Source of the DNA: Oscillatoria sp. FACHB-1407 | GTDB lineage: Bacteria; Cyanobacteriota; Cyanobacteriia; Elainellales; Elainellaceae | DNA: 64,000 nucleotides | Reading direction: 5' to 3' | Assembly (NCBI RefSeq): GCF_014697545.1 | Contig: NZ_JACJSA010000023.1 | Location: forward strand, 1 to 64,000 | In this document: one piece after another, positions 25,095-33,515 of the stretch | Layout of the letters: each line of letters starts with the position of its first letter | Numbering within the stretch: position 1 is the first letter of the stretch | The notes under the pieces: generated by a model | The model's input: only the letters and a program-made list of their open reading frames with translations | What the model was told of the DNA's origin: nothing | Databases searched by the model: none | Position numbers and translations under genes: made by a program

Positions 25095-27308
25095 TTAGAG
25101 CTTCACAGGAGTGCTCGCCAAAATCGGTTGATAGGCGGAGCTACCCGGAGCATACATCTGGGCTACATAGTCTGCCACCATGCGATCGGTGTTAAACAAC
25201 GGCGCGTTAGTACGAATTGAGGCCTTCATTTTCTCAACCCAACCATGGGGAATGCCCTGTTCATCGCGATCGTAGTAAAGCGGCACAATTTCCTCTTCGA
25301 GCAAGCGATACAGCGACTCCGAATCAATCCGATCTTGAACCTCTTGATCGCTGGTATTGGCATCCTCTCCGATCGCCCAACCGTTGATACCCTTACCGTT
25401 AGCATCGGCTTGATAGCCTTCGCACCACCAACCATCCAGCACGCTGCAATTGAGCCCGCCATTAAAGCAGACCTTTTGACCACTCGTGCCAGACGCTTCC
25501 AGTGGGCGACGAGGATTGTTGAGCCAGACATCAACCCCTTGAATCAGCTTTTGCGCCGTGAAGATGTCATAGTCTTCGATAAAGGCGACGCGATCGCGAA
25601 TCACGGGATGCTTGCACCACTCCATCAACCGTTGAATGATGCGCTTGCCCTCTTCGTCAGCAGGGTGCGCCTTGCCCGAAAAGATAATTTGCACAGGGCG
25701 ATCGCTACTGCCAAAGAATTGCAACGCTCTGTCAAGATTTCTCAAGATCAGGTCACCTCGCTTATAGGGGCTAAAGCGACGGGCAAAGCCGATAGTGAGG
25801 ATATTGGGGTCAAGCAATTGGTCAACCAGTTGCACCTGATGACCCTCTTCACCGCGATCCATTCGGGATTGTTTGATCTTGAGCCGGGTGTGGGCAATCA
25901 ACCGTTCCTTCAAAATTTGGTGACGATGCCACAATTCTGCATTGGGAACAGCGTTAACTCTTGCCCAAACCTGGGGATCAGCCACCCGAGTTGCCCAATC
26001 TTCACCCAAATACTGGGCATACAAATCAGCTAACAGCGGAGCCGTCCAGGTGCGAGCGTGAACTCCATTGGTGATGTGCCCAATGGGGACCTTGTCTTCA
26101 CTGCGATCGGGATACAGCACATTCCACATTTTGCGCGATACGTGTCCGTGCAGTTCGCTGACCCCGTTAGCCGCACGAGTCAGACGCAGAGCTAATACCG
26201 TCATGCCAAAAGGTTCCCAGGGATCGCCCAGACGACGTGCTCCTAACGCCAGAAACTGATCGCGAGACAGCCCCAAATCACCCCAATAGTGGGCAAAGAA
26301 GGAGTCCATCAAGTCGGACGAAAATACATCGTGTCCAGCAGGAACCGGAGTATGGGTTGTGAAGATGGAGCGATCGCGCACCGATGCTTCAATGTCATAG
26401 AAGGACTTGCCCGTACGTTGGATTTCAGCGCGAGCCACTTCAAGCAGACAGAAAGCCGCGTGTCCTTCGTTCAAGTGATAAACCGAAGGTTCGATCCCCA
26501 ATGCCTGCAATGCCCGCACTCCACCAATGCCCAACAGCACTTCCTGCGCAATTCGAGTTTCTTGATTGCCGCCGTAGAGATGTCCAGTCAGCCAGCGATC
26601 GATAGGGTCATTGTCGTGGCGATCGCTGTCCAGCAAATACAGGTCAACCCGACCCACACGCACTCGCCAGATCTGCGCGTTCACCAGGCGTTGACGAATT
26701 TGAACTTGAATGGTGATCGGCTCTCCAGCTTGATCCCGCATGAGTTCCAGAGGCATCCGCTCAAACTGGTTATCGACGTAATAGTCTTCCTGCCATCCGT
26801 GACGGTTGAGCCGTTGCCGAAAATAACCCTGACGATACAACAAGCCAATCCCAATTAATGGAACACCCAGATCAGACGCAGACTTGAGGTGATCCCCAGC
26901 GAGAATGCCCAAACCACCGGAATAGATGGGCAGCGATTCATGCAAGCCAAACTCAGCACAAAAGTAAGCCACTGGATTGGTCTTTGAGATCTGGGGAGCG
27001 ATTCGACTTGCCCAGGTGTCTCCCGATTGCAAATAGTGATCAAACGCTTGAGCAAGGGAACTGACCTGCTTAATATAGGCTGGATCTTCTGCCATTTGTG
27101 TCAGCCGATCAAAGGAAACCGCGTTGAGCAGGGCAACGGGATTGTGCCCACAGCGATGCCACTCATCGGGGTTGATCGTTTGAAACAGAGAAATACGGTC
27201 GTTTGTCCAACTCCACCAATAGTTGTATGCCAGATCTGCCAATCGCTTTAAAGGGATCGGCAACCGAGCACGCAGTGTTTCAACTGGTGAATACAGTTCG
27301 TTCGTCAT
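25095..27308 (-). CDS. glgP: Alpha-glucan (glycogen) phosphorylase
   Basis: The product is 737 residues from the ATG at 27308, preferred over an in-frame TTG six codons earlier because GAGAG lies at a suitable distance. It begins like the short bacterial-type alpha-glucan phosphorylases (RLADLAYNYWWSW is the DUF3417-type N-terminal segment). It carries GGLGILAGDHLKSASDLG, ITNGVHARTW, and the PLP-site region EASGTSGQKVCFNGGLN with the cofactor lysine. It releases glucose-1-phosphate from glycogen in the cytosol. Cyanobacteria usually have more than one paralogue. It diverges from the putative barrel protein gene over about 470 bp. Confidence 0.95.
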   Translation of the reverse strand: MTNELYSPVETLRARLPIPLKRLADLAYNYWWSWTNDRISLFQTINPDEWHRCGHNPVALLNAVSFDRLTQMAEDPAYIKQVSSLAQAFDHYLQSGDTWASRIAPQISKTNPVAYFCAEFGLHESLPIYSGGLGILAGDHLKSASDLGVPLIGIGLLYRQGYFRQRLNRHGWQEDYYVDNQFERMPLELMRDQAGEPITIQVQIRQRLVNAQIWRVRVGRVDLYLLDSDRHDNDPIDRWLTGHLYGGNQETRIAQEVLLGIGGVRALQALGIEPSVYHLNEGHAAFCLLEVARAEIQRTGKSFYDIEASVRDRSIFTTHTPVPAGHDVFSSDLMDSFFAHYWGDLGLSRDQFLALGARRLGDPWEPFGMTVLALRLTRAANGVSELHGHVSRKMWNVLYPDRSEDKVPIGHITNGVHARTWTAPLLADLYAQYLGEDWATRVADPQVWARVNAVPNAELWHRHQILKERLIAHTRLKIKQSRMDRGEEGHQVQLVDQLLDPNILTIGFARRFSPYKRGDLILRNLDRALQFFGSSDRPVQIIFSGKAHPADEEGKRIIQRLMEWCKHPVIRDRVAFIEDYDIFTAQKLIQGVDVWLNNPRRPLEASGTSGQKVCFNGGLNCSVLDGWWCEGYQADANGKGINGWAIGEDANTSDQEVQDRIDSESLYRLLEEEIVPLYYDRDEQGIPHGWVEKMKASIRTNAPLFNTDRMVADYVAQMYAPGSSAYQPILASTPVKL

Positions 27309-27782
27309 ATTGTTAAATGCTCTCAATCTTGACTTAGGCGTTGCAAGATGCCAGTTCTGACTCGTTTACAGGCTGTCCTTTGCAGCCTTCAGGCTCTCTT
27401 ACCAGGCTTTTTCAAAACCATAAACCGCCTGGATCTACAGTAAACGGTTTAACCAATAAACCCGGTTTATTTAACCTAGATTCATAAATTGCAATCACTA
27501 TTGAGCTTTAGTGGCAATTAAAAACATAGTCAACACTTTGTGGAACTGCTTAACACTAGAGAGTTTGCAACATTGGTGAACCCTGTTGCGTCACACAATC
27601 TAACTCTTAAATTAACGATTTTTCTACCTCTAGATATTTCTTAAGACAGAAGAACCTTTGGACGATGACTCGCTATCTTGCTTTTGAATGATGCAGTCTC
27701 ACCAAAAATTTCCATGAAAACACGCTCTAGCTTTTGTGCAATTGCCCCTTTCGTTCAATCTCTACAAAACTCCACTCAAATC
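27309..27782. other. Divergent promoter region, no gene seen
   Basis: The gap contains imperfect dyads around TAAACGGTTTAACC and AATAAACCCGGTTTATT at about 27440-27475 that could be regulator sites. The remaining sequence is AT-rich. It should carry promoters for glgP and for the gene at 27783. In-frame starts at 27678 and 27714 exist for the latter but would put the signal peptide deep inside the protein. Confidence 0.4.
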
Positions 27783-28643
27783 ATGTTTGATATCAAATCC
27801 GATTGGAAGAAAAACGCTTTATTATTCAGTGCTGTATTAACTCTGGGGCTATGGGTGTCACCTGCCAAGGCAGATCAAGTCACAGCAGAAACCAATTCTG
27901 CAACCACTCCTGCCCCTGAGCTATCTCAGAGCGAAACAATCGAAACAACTGAGACGTCTGAGATGGTGTTGACTGCTCCAAGCACCCCCGAAGTAGCTAC
28001 ACCCGAAGTAGCCACAACAGAAGATACAGCGATCCCCGCTGCTGAGCCTGCCCCCATGGAAACGATCGACAGCGTTTCGAGCACTGATCTGACTACCGAA
28101 AGTGCACCTGAAGGCACACTTGAGAGCACAACTATTCCAGGCGGTGAAACCCCCTCTGGTGACCTGGCTCAGAGCCCCACCGATCCCGACACCTCTGATG
28201 TTGATCCCGGTCGTACCACGCGCTCTGGCTCCAGCTACATTGCTGTAGGCGGCAATATTGGGATTGGTGATGAAGATACTGGAGTCGGTGAGAGCAGCTT
28301 TGCAATCCTCAGCAAAGTTGGTTTAACCAGCAATATTTCGGCTAGACCCGCTGTTTTATTTTCGGATGACGTCACGATTTTAGTGCCCCTAACCCTGGAT
28401 TTCGCGTTTGGGGATACGGAACCCTCCGAAGAGGTTTCTGATGATCTGAATCTCAGCTTAAATCCCTACATTGGTGCTGGAGTTGCTATTTCAACCGGAG
28501 GCGATGGCTCGGTTGATTTCCTGGCGACAGGTGGCTTGGATATTCCAATTACTTCTCGTTTTACGGGAACCGCCGCTTTAAATGCGGTCTTCTTCGATGA
28601 TATTGCTCTGGGGATCACCCTCGGTATCGGTTACAACTTCTAA
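27783..28643 (+). CDS. Exported protein with acidic linker and C-terminal beta-barrel-like domain
   Basis: From the ATG at 27783 the product has 286 residues. The start is chosen because it places a normal signal peptide (KKNALLFSAVLTLGLWVSPAKA) at the N-terminus. A Thr/Glu/Pro/Ser-rich acidic linker follows (about 35-155, with TPEVATPEVATTED repeats). The last 125 residues alternate beta-prone stretches (SYIAVGGNIGIGD, NPYIGAGVAIST, ALGITLGIGYNF) and end in Phe, the signature of small outer-membrane barrels. A porin-like or OmpA/OprB-unrelated small barrel is inferred. The function is unknown. Confidence 0.7.
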   Translation: MFDIKSDWKKNALLFSAVLTLGLWVSPAKADQVTAETNSATTPAPELSQSETIETTETSEMVLTAPSTPEVATPEVATTEDTAIPAAEPAPMETIDSVSSTDLTTESAPEGTLESTTIPGGETPSGDLAQSPTDPDTSDVDPGRTTRSGSSYIAVGGNIGIGDEDTGVGESSFAILSKVGLTSNISARPAVLFSDDVTILVPLTLDFAFGDTEPSEEVSDDLNLSLNPYIGAGVAISTGGDGSVDFLATGGLDIPITSRFTGTAALNAVFFDDIALGITLGIGYNF

Positions 28644-28659
28644 ACTTTCGCTCACTCCT

Positions 28660-28812
28660 CGAATTGAGGGGATTGCGAATGAATTCGCGACCAGAGACTA
28701 AGCCCGCATCAGCGGACTCTGGAAGATGGGGGTTTTGATGAACTGACATAGGTCGGTTGTGCTGCTATAGCGCAGTTTTAACTACCAAATCCTGATCCCG
28801 AATTCACGTTAC
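28660..28812. repeat. Dispersed cyanobacterial hairpin element, copy 3
   Basis: ATTGCGAATGAATTCGCGACC, CCCGCATCAGCGGACTC, GAACTGACATAGGTCGGTTGTG, TATAGCGCAGTTTTAACTACC and CCCGAATTCACGTTACG match the block order of the copy at 7957-8200. The base-paired parts (TTGCGAATGAATTCGCGA; GACATAGGTC) are kept better than the spacers. Confidence 0.7.
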
Positions 28813-28916
28813 GTATAGCCGTAGCCACATTTGACGGGGCGGAGGCGAGTCAGGAAGCTTTCCCAACATCAGGGCTTGAGCCACTGCCTTTGGCTTAAGT
28901 TTTCTGACCAAAGCTA
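28813..28916. repeat. Dispersed element, inverted partner of 37460-37565
   Basis: Read on the plus strand it runs TATAGCCGTAGCCACATTTGA ... GAGGCGAGTCAGGAAGCTTT ... GGCTTGAGCCACTGCCTTTGG ... TTTTCTGACCAAAGC. The reverse complement of this order is present at 37460-37565. The end GTAGCCACATTTGA recurs as GAATGTGGCTAC near 37540 and 37797. Confidence 0.7.
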
Positions 28917-29085
28917 TAACTCCCTCTCCTTAAATCCCTGGAGTTTTTAGAACTCTGGGAATCTTTTTATGGTGCAAGCGATCGCCTTTCCTTTTTCTTA
29001 GTGTCTTCTTAATCAGATGTTTGACTGAGATGAGATCTTTGCCCGGTAGGGTTAATTCTGTAGGGTTTTTGTGTGAGTGAGAAAA

Positions 29086-30546
29086 ATGAACGTCACAGCT
29101 TTACAACGGGTTAATCTGAGCCAATATTTGAAGAAATGGGGTTCTCAAGTACTGGGAGCGATCGCTTTAACGAGTCTATCGGGTGTTTTTGGAATCAGTG
29201 CTGCTCTAGCGCAAACGCCCACTATTCGCGGTGAGGTCGTGTTTACGTTAGGTGATTTGGGCGGTGCTGAGATGCTAGATGTAAGCGATGACGGTCGCTA
29301 TGTTGTCGCGGTGGGTGGCGAAACTTTGACCCTGGTCGCAGTCGAAGCACGGGCGTTGCGAGTCGTGGGCACCTGGACAATCACCCCTGACTATTTGCCG
29401 ACTGGAGCAACAGCAGCTGAGTTTACAGGCGTATCTATCAGCCCGGATGGCAGCTTTGCGCTGGTTGGGGTTAAGGATAATACGGATGCCAATTTGGAGG
29501 CATTTAACGAAGTTCCCGGTAAGGTGATTGCCGTCTCGTTACCCAATCTCACCGTTTTAGGGCAAGTGACTGTCGGACGAGGACCTGACTCTGTGGCGAT
29601 CGCTCCCAATGGACAATTTGCGGCGGTTGCCAATGAGGATGAAGAAAACGAAGAAGACCTGACTAACATGAGCAACCGGGCAGGCAGCATTTCCATCATC
29701 GATCTGCGGAATGGCCCCGCTCAGATGACACAGGTCATTGTGCCGATTCCCCGAATCAACGTTCCGTACTTTGCGCATGATCCCCAACCGGAAACCGTGC
29801 GAATTGCGCCCGATAACTCGTTTATTTTGGCGACGTTGCAAGAAAATAATGCGATCGCCCGAATTGACGTTCCTGCCACTCTGCCTTCCACGTTGCGAGC
29901 TAACACTTTCAGAGTGCGTAACTTTAATGCCGGAGTTCGCACAGGCATGGGCTTAACTCAGGGTGACGCGGGTGAGGAGAATTGCCTTTCTAGTGCCTAC
30001 AACACCGCTCAACGACAGCAATTCATCTCGGCGCGTGAACCGGATGGAGTTGCCATTACCCCCGATGGACGCTACTTTGTGACCGCAAACGAAGACAACC
30101 TCACCAATGAGAACGACCAGAGCCACAATGGAACTGCCCTCAGCCCTCACGGTGCTCGCAGCATCAGCGTGTTTGATGCCCAATCTGGACGGTTGCTGAG
30201 CGATAGCGGCAACACCATTGAAAATGCAGTGATTGCAGCGCGATTGCCTCAACGCTGCGACAGCAAAGGACCAGAGCCAGAGGTCGTGAGTGTAGGGGTG
30301 GTGAATGGTCGCACCCTTGCCTTTGTTGCCCTGGAGCGAGCAGATGCGGTCACGATTCACGACATCACAGATCCCCGTAGCATTCGCTTGCTAGATACGG
30401 TGATTTTGAATCCGGAAGTCGTGGGAACTGATGCCGAAGCGGGATTGGAGCCAGAGGGAGTAGAGTTCATTCGTCAGACCAATCAGATTGTGACGTCTAA
30501 CCCTGAAGGTAGCTCGTTGTCGTTGATTAACCTGACAACTCCTTAA
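29086..30546 (+). CDS. Secreted beta-propeller (YVTN/choice-of-anchor-I-like) protein
   Basis: The 486-residue product from the ATG at 29086 has a long signal peptide with hydrophobic core LGAIALTSLSGVFGIS and cleavage near ALAQT. The remainder is a repeat-rich beta-propeller: recurring S-x-DG-x-x-x-x-V units such as VSDDGRYVVAVGG, ISPDGSFALVGV, IAPNGQFAAVAN, IAPDNSFILAT and ITPDGRYFVTAN. This pattern is found in YVTN-type propellers and in choice-of-anchor-I proteins related to alkaline-phosphatase-like surface proteins. Catalytic residues are not evident. A GTG three codons upstream is an alternative start. A perfect hairpin terminates the gene. Confidence 0.82.
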   Translation: MNVTALQRVNLSQYLKKWGSQVLGAIALTSLSGVFGISAALAQTPTIRGEVVFTLGDLGGAEMLDVSDDGRYVVAVGGETLTLVAVEARALRVVGTWTITPDYLPTGATAAEFTGVSISPDGSFALVGVKDNTDANLEAFNEVPGKVIAVSLPNLTVLGQVTVGRGPDSVAIAPNGQFAAVANEDEENEEDLTNMSNRAGSISIIDLRNGPAQMTQVIVPIPRINVPYFAHDPQPETVRIAPDNSFILATLQENNAIARIDVPATLPSTLRANTFRVRNFNAGVRTGMGLTQGDAGEENCLSSAYNTAQRQQFISAREPDGVAITPDGRYFVTANEDNLTNENDQSHNGTALSPHGARSISVFDAQSGRLLSDSGNTIENAVIAARLPQRCDSKGPEPEVVSVGVVNGRTLAFVALERADAVTIHDITDPRSIRLLDTVILNPEVVGTDAEAGLEPEGVEFIRQTNQIVTSNPEGSSLSLINLTTP

Positions 30547-30554
30547 AAACCGCT

Positions 30555-30587
30555 AGATCTCCGACTTCTTGAAGAAGTCGGAGATCT
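30555..30587. terminator. Bidirectional hairpin between convergent genes
   Basis: AGATCTCCGACTTC (30555-30568) pairs perfectly with GAAGTCGGAGATCT (30574-30587) across five bases. It lies in the 55-bp gap between two converging genes. The sequence is a known dispersed cyanobacterial palindrome type, here probably recruited as a transcription terminator. Confidence 0.7.
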
Positions 30588-30601
30588 GACTGCACGGGAT
30601 T

Positions 30602-31261
30602 TTATTGCAAATAGATTTGGCTCAGGATCACCCGCAAGCGATCGTAATCATCTTTCAGCAACAGACTCAGCGATCGCCCTGCTTGGACTAACCAGGCGCG
30701 ATCGCCTTTGCGGAGCTGATAAATTTCTCGAATCGTGGCAGCAACCAAACTATCAACGGGGGCACCCGCGACATCTAGCAGGGTTCGCAAGAAGTCAAAG
30801 CTGTTGCTGAAGTGAATAATTTCTTCGGGTTCGCAATAGTAAACGGCTTGATGCACTTGCGGAGGACGAGGTGGCAAATGTTGATAGACCGTAGGAACCC
30901 CGTCAGTCGCACTAAAACGAGGTTGGAAGCCAGCGATCGCGGCTCGAAACTCAGTCTTTAACATGGCGAAAATCTGCGGTTGCTGTTCCCGCAGATCTTG
31001 TAGAGATAAGCCCAGTGCTCTGGCACGGTGAACTGAATCGATGGGCGTCGTGGTGGCATGATAGACCACCGCATAGATCTGGTTCCCCGACTCCTCATCC
31101 TGTGACTTGACCCAACTGCCAAACGGAGGCATCACCGCAAAATTTAAGTCTTCGGGTTCTAAACATTGCGCCAAAAACTCAGTCGTTGACGTTTCAACCA
31201 CTTCGGCAATGTGACCGGGGTGACGAGGTTGGGCAGCAAATTGGGCAAGCGGAAGGCGCAT
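30602..31261 (-). CDS. HAS-barrel-like conserved cyanobacterial protein
   Basis: The 219-residue protein starts [21 protein letters not shown], then VETSTTEFLAQCLEP and FGSWVKS. This N-terminal beta domain resembles the HAS barrel found at the N-terminus of HerA-type ATPases and in free-standing cyanobacterial proteins. The C-terminal half is helical. No ATPase motif is present. Its start codon overlaps the ndhS stop codon (TAATG), so the two are translationally coupled, which suggests a shared or sequential role. Assignment is from recall of the family and is moderately certain. Confidence 0.65.
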   Translation of the reverse strand: MRLPLAQFAAQPRHPGHIAEVVETSTTEFLAQCLEPEDLNFAVMPPFGSWVKSQDEESGNQIYAVVYHATTTPIDSVHRARALGLSLQDLREQQPQIFAMLKTEFRAAIAGFQPRFSATDGVPTVYQHLPPRPPQVHQAVYYCEPEEIIHFSNSFDFLRTLLDVAGAPVDSLVAATIREIYQLRKGDRAWLVQAGRSLSLLLKDDYDRLRVILSQIYLQ

Positions 31262-31458
31262 TATTTCTTCTGACGACCGGCTGTTGCGTCTACAAGTTCA
31301 ATTTCTGACAACCGAAAGGTGATGAGTTTGTCCCAGTTTCCCCCTTCAAACAGCACTGCTGCCTTACCATCGGCAACTCGCTGCACTAACCCTTGAAAGC
31401 CATAGAAGGTGTCATCAACGTTGGTGACGCGAACGGCTGAACCTGGCAGAATCAACAT
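31261..31458 (-). CDS. ndhS: NAD(P)H-quinone oxidoreductase subunit S
   Basis: The 65-residue protein begins [22 protein letters not shown] and contains [23 protein letters not shown]. This is the SH3-like core of NdhS, the ferredoxin-docking subunit of the photosynthetic NDH-1 complex. NdhS lies on the cytoplasmic side of the thylakoid NDH-1 complex and supports ferredoxin-dependent cyclic electron flow. The length matches other cyanobacterial NdhS. The AAGG before the ATG is very close to the start. The stop codon overlaps the start of the HAS-barrel-like gene. Confidence 0.92.
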   Translation of the reverse strand: MLILPGSAVRVTNVDDTFYGFQGLVQRVADGKAAVLFEGGNWDKLITFRLSEIELVDATAGRQKK

Positions 31459-31574
31459 ACCTTGGAATGCAATAAACGTGGGTTATCACTCTACAGCTTA
31501 ATGTATTTTGGCGATCGCGAATGTCCAACCAGTAGAAGTTGCTATACAAAGTTCATCGGCAGACGATAGAGAAG

Positions 31575-31995
31575 GGAATAGGGAGAGGCGCGATTAATCG
31601 CGTCTGTCAGGGGAATCGGGAATGGGGAGTGGGGAATAGGGAATCGGGAGAGGTGCGATTAATCACGTCTGTCAGGGGAATCGGGAATGGGGAGTGGGGA
31701 GTAGGGAATGGGGAATAGGGAGTGGCGCGATTAATCGCGTCTGTCAGGGGAATCAGGAATGGGGAATGGGGAGTGGGGAGTAGGGAATAGGGAATAGGGA
31801 GAGGCGCGATTAATCGCGTCTGTCAGGGGAATCGGGAATGGGGAATCGGGAATGGGGAGTAGGGAATAGGGAATAGGGAGAGGCGCGATTAATCGCGTCT
31901 GTCAGGGGAATCGGGAATGGGGAGTAGGGAATGGGGAGTGGGGAATAGGGAGAGGTGCGATTAATCGCGTCTGTAAGGGGATCGGGAATCGAGAG
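31575..31995. repeat. Six-unit imperfect tandem array with CGCGATTAATCGCG core
   Basis: Six units spaced about 66-79 bp apart each contain a near-identical AGGCGCGATTAATCGCGTCTG core (cores near 31589, 31654, 31726, 31805, 31882 and 31957), followed by TCAGGGGAATCGGGAATGGGG. Each also has a variable number of GGGAATAGGGA/GGGGAGT heptamer-like units. The centre CGCGATTAATCGCG is a 14-bp palindrome. Units 2 and 6 have changes in one arm. The array fills the gap between rodA and ndhS, both on the minus strand. The internal heptamers vary in number, explaining the variable spacing. Confidence 0.85.
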
Positions 31996-32007
31996 AAGTT
32001 CTCTTCC

Positions 32008-33264
32008 TTAAAATTTCAGGCGATGGCGGAAGTTATACACCGATTCCACCAATCCCAGAGCAATGAATTTTGTGAGCAACGCCGATCGCCCATAGCTAAG
32101 CCAGGGCAAGGGAATTCCGGTTACGGGAGCCAGTCCAATGGTCATACCGACGTTGACCAAGACCTGAAAGACGATCATCGACAAAACCCCGATCGCCAGG
32201 AGTGAGCCAAAGTTGTCTTTCGAGTTTTGAGCGATGATCACCAACCGCAAACAAATTAGCCAGAACAGGAGTAAAACACCCACCGCACCGACAAATCCCA
32301 ACTCTTCACCGATCGCTGTAAAGATGAAGTCGGTGTGCTGCTCTGGAATGAAGTTGAGTTGAGTTTGGGTGCCTTGATATAGGCCTCGTCCGAGCAAACC
32401 GCCATTTCCGATCGCAATGCTGGACTGGATCAAGTGGTAGCCCCCACCCAACGGGTCTTGATTGGGGTCAAGGAACAGCGTTAAGCGATCCTTCTGGTAG
32501 TCCTTGAGCAAGCCCCAGAGCACATGCCCCAATCCCCCTGAGATCAGGTTGACCGTGAGTGCGCCAAACGTGCCATACCACCGCCAGGGGAGCGATCGCC
32601 ACCCAATTACGACAATCAACCCCGCCCAGGCAAACCAACCCGGCAGATAAACGTTAAACACGATGGCAGATACCAACGGCGATATCAGCAAAATCAACCA
32701 ACCCGGATTAGCGTTCGCCCAATACAGCATTCCTAATGTGATCGCGCCAAACACCAGCGAGGTTCCTAAATCTGGCTGCATGAGAATCAGAATCCACGGC
32801 ACTGCCACGATCGCCAGGGTTTTAATCACCGCAGGAATCGTAGCTGCCGTTCGTTCTTCTAAAACGCCCGCCAGCACAACGATCATGCCAACTTTGGCAA
32901 ACTCTGACGGTTGCAAGTGAAAGCCCGCAACGCTAATCCAGCTTTGGGCACCGTTAGCGGTTGTCCCAATAAAAATAACGATCAGCAATGTGATGTTGGT
33001 GATGGCGTAGATAATCCACTTCCACTGAATCAGAGTTTCATACCGCCAGCGTGCCAACAGCAATGCTGCAACCAGCCCAATGCCACCTGTAGCCAGATGT
33101 TGCCACCAGTAGTTGACCAAGCCCTGATTAAGCTCTGTGCTGCGGATTGCAATTCCTCCTAACACCGTCAGGGCAACGGGCAGAATAAATAATACCCAGT
33201 CAACTTCTTTCCAGGGTTCAACAAGAGACTTCCAGCTAAACCGACTTAAGGATCTTTGCAGCAT
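32008..33264 (-). CDS. rodA: Rod shape-determining protein RodA (SEDS peptidoglycan glycosyltransferase)
   Basis: The 418-residue membrane protein has about ten helices and the SEDS family signatures. These include FQLQPSEF-like motif GFHLQPSEFAKVGMIV, the long extracellular loop with the PEQHTDFIFTAIGEELGF signature, and GIPLPWLSYGRSALLT near the C-terminus. RodA polymerises glycan strands during elongation together with a class B PBP. The N-terminus (FSWKSLVEPWKEVDWVLF) is typical of cyanobacterial RodA. The ATG at 33264 directly follows the heptamer repeat block at 33270-33385, so its upstream control region is made of repeats. Confidence 0.95.
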   Translation of the reverse strand: MLQRSLSRFSWKSLVEPWKEVDWVLFILPVALTVLGGIAIRSTELNQGLVNYWWQHLATGGIGLVAALLLARWRYETLIQWKWIIYAITNITLLIVIFIGTTANGAQSWISVAGFHLQPSEFAKVGMIVVLAGVLEERTAATIPAVIKTLAIVAVPWILILMQPDLGTSLVFGAITLGMLYWANANPGWLILLISPLVSAIVFNVYLPGWFAWAGLIVVIGWRSLPWRWYGTFGALTVNLISGGLGHVLWGLLKDYQKDRLTLFLDPNQDPLGGGYHLIQSSIAIGNGGLLGRGLYQGTQTQLNFIPEQHTDFIFTAIGEELGFVGAVGVLLLFWLICLRLVIIAQNSKDNFGSLLAIGVLSMIVFQVLVNVGMTIGLAPVTGIPLPWLSYGRSALLTKFIALGLVESVYNFRHRLKF

Positions 33265-33269
33265 GAGAA

Positions 33270-33385
33270 ATGGTCACCAGTCAATGGTCAATGGTCGATG
33301 GTCAGTGGTCAATGGTCGATGGTCAGTAGTCGATGGTCGATGGTCAGTGGTCAATGGTCAATGGTCAGTGGTCAATGGTTAGTAG
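33270..33385. repeat. TGGTCAA/TGGTCAG/TGGTCGA heptamer repeat block
   Basis: About sixteen consecutive 7-bp units of the form (A/T)GGTC(A/G)(A/G)T run from shortly upstream of the rodA ATG towards mrp. Units alternate between TCAATGG, TCAGTGG and TCGATGG. The same heptamers occur inside the hybrid kinase gene at 61526-61665. On the rodA mRNA strand the block begins roughly 10 bp upstream of the start codon. Confidence 0.85.
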
Positions 33386-33515
33386 CGCGATGGACAGAGC
33401 AGTACAGTTCTCCGGTCTCTCATGGGCATCCTCAAAGGGGTCTAGTGGACAACACAGAAACCGGGGATCTGGAAAAATCGCCGAATACTACACCCTGAGC
33501 ATTCGATGAGTGATA

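Noticed and set aside
25245-26033. 262-codon plus-strand frame opposite glgP
   Set aside because: It lies entirely antisense to a clearly conserved glycogen phosphorylase and has no recognisable domain; it is a shadow frame.
26289-26858. 189-codon plus-strand frame opposite glgP
   Set aside because: Also antisense to conserved glgP codons, with no start context or family.
31575-31995. CRISPR array
   Set aside because: Spacing between cores is itself repetitive (GGGAATAGGGA units) and not unique spacers, and no cas gene is in the window.
33270-33385. CRISPR or tandem operator array upstream of rodA
   Set aside because: Units are 7 bp with no spacers; it is a simple heptamer tandem repeat.
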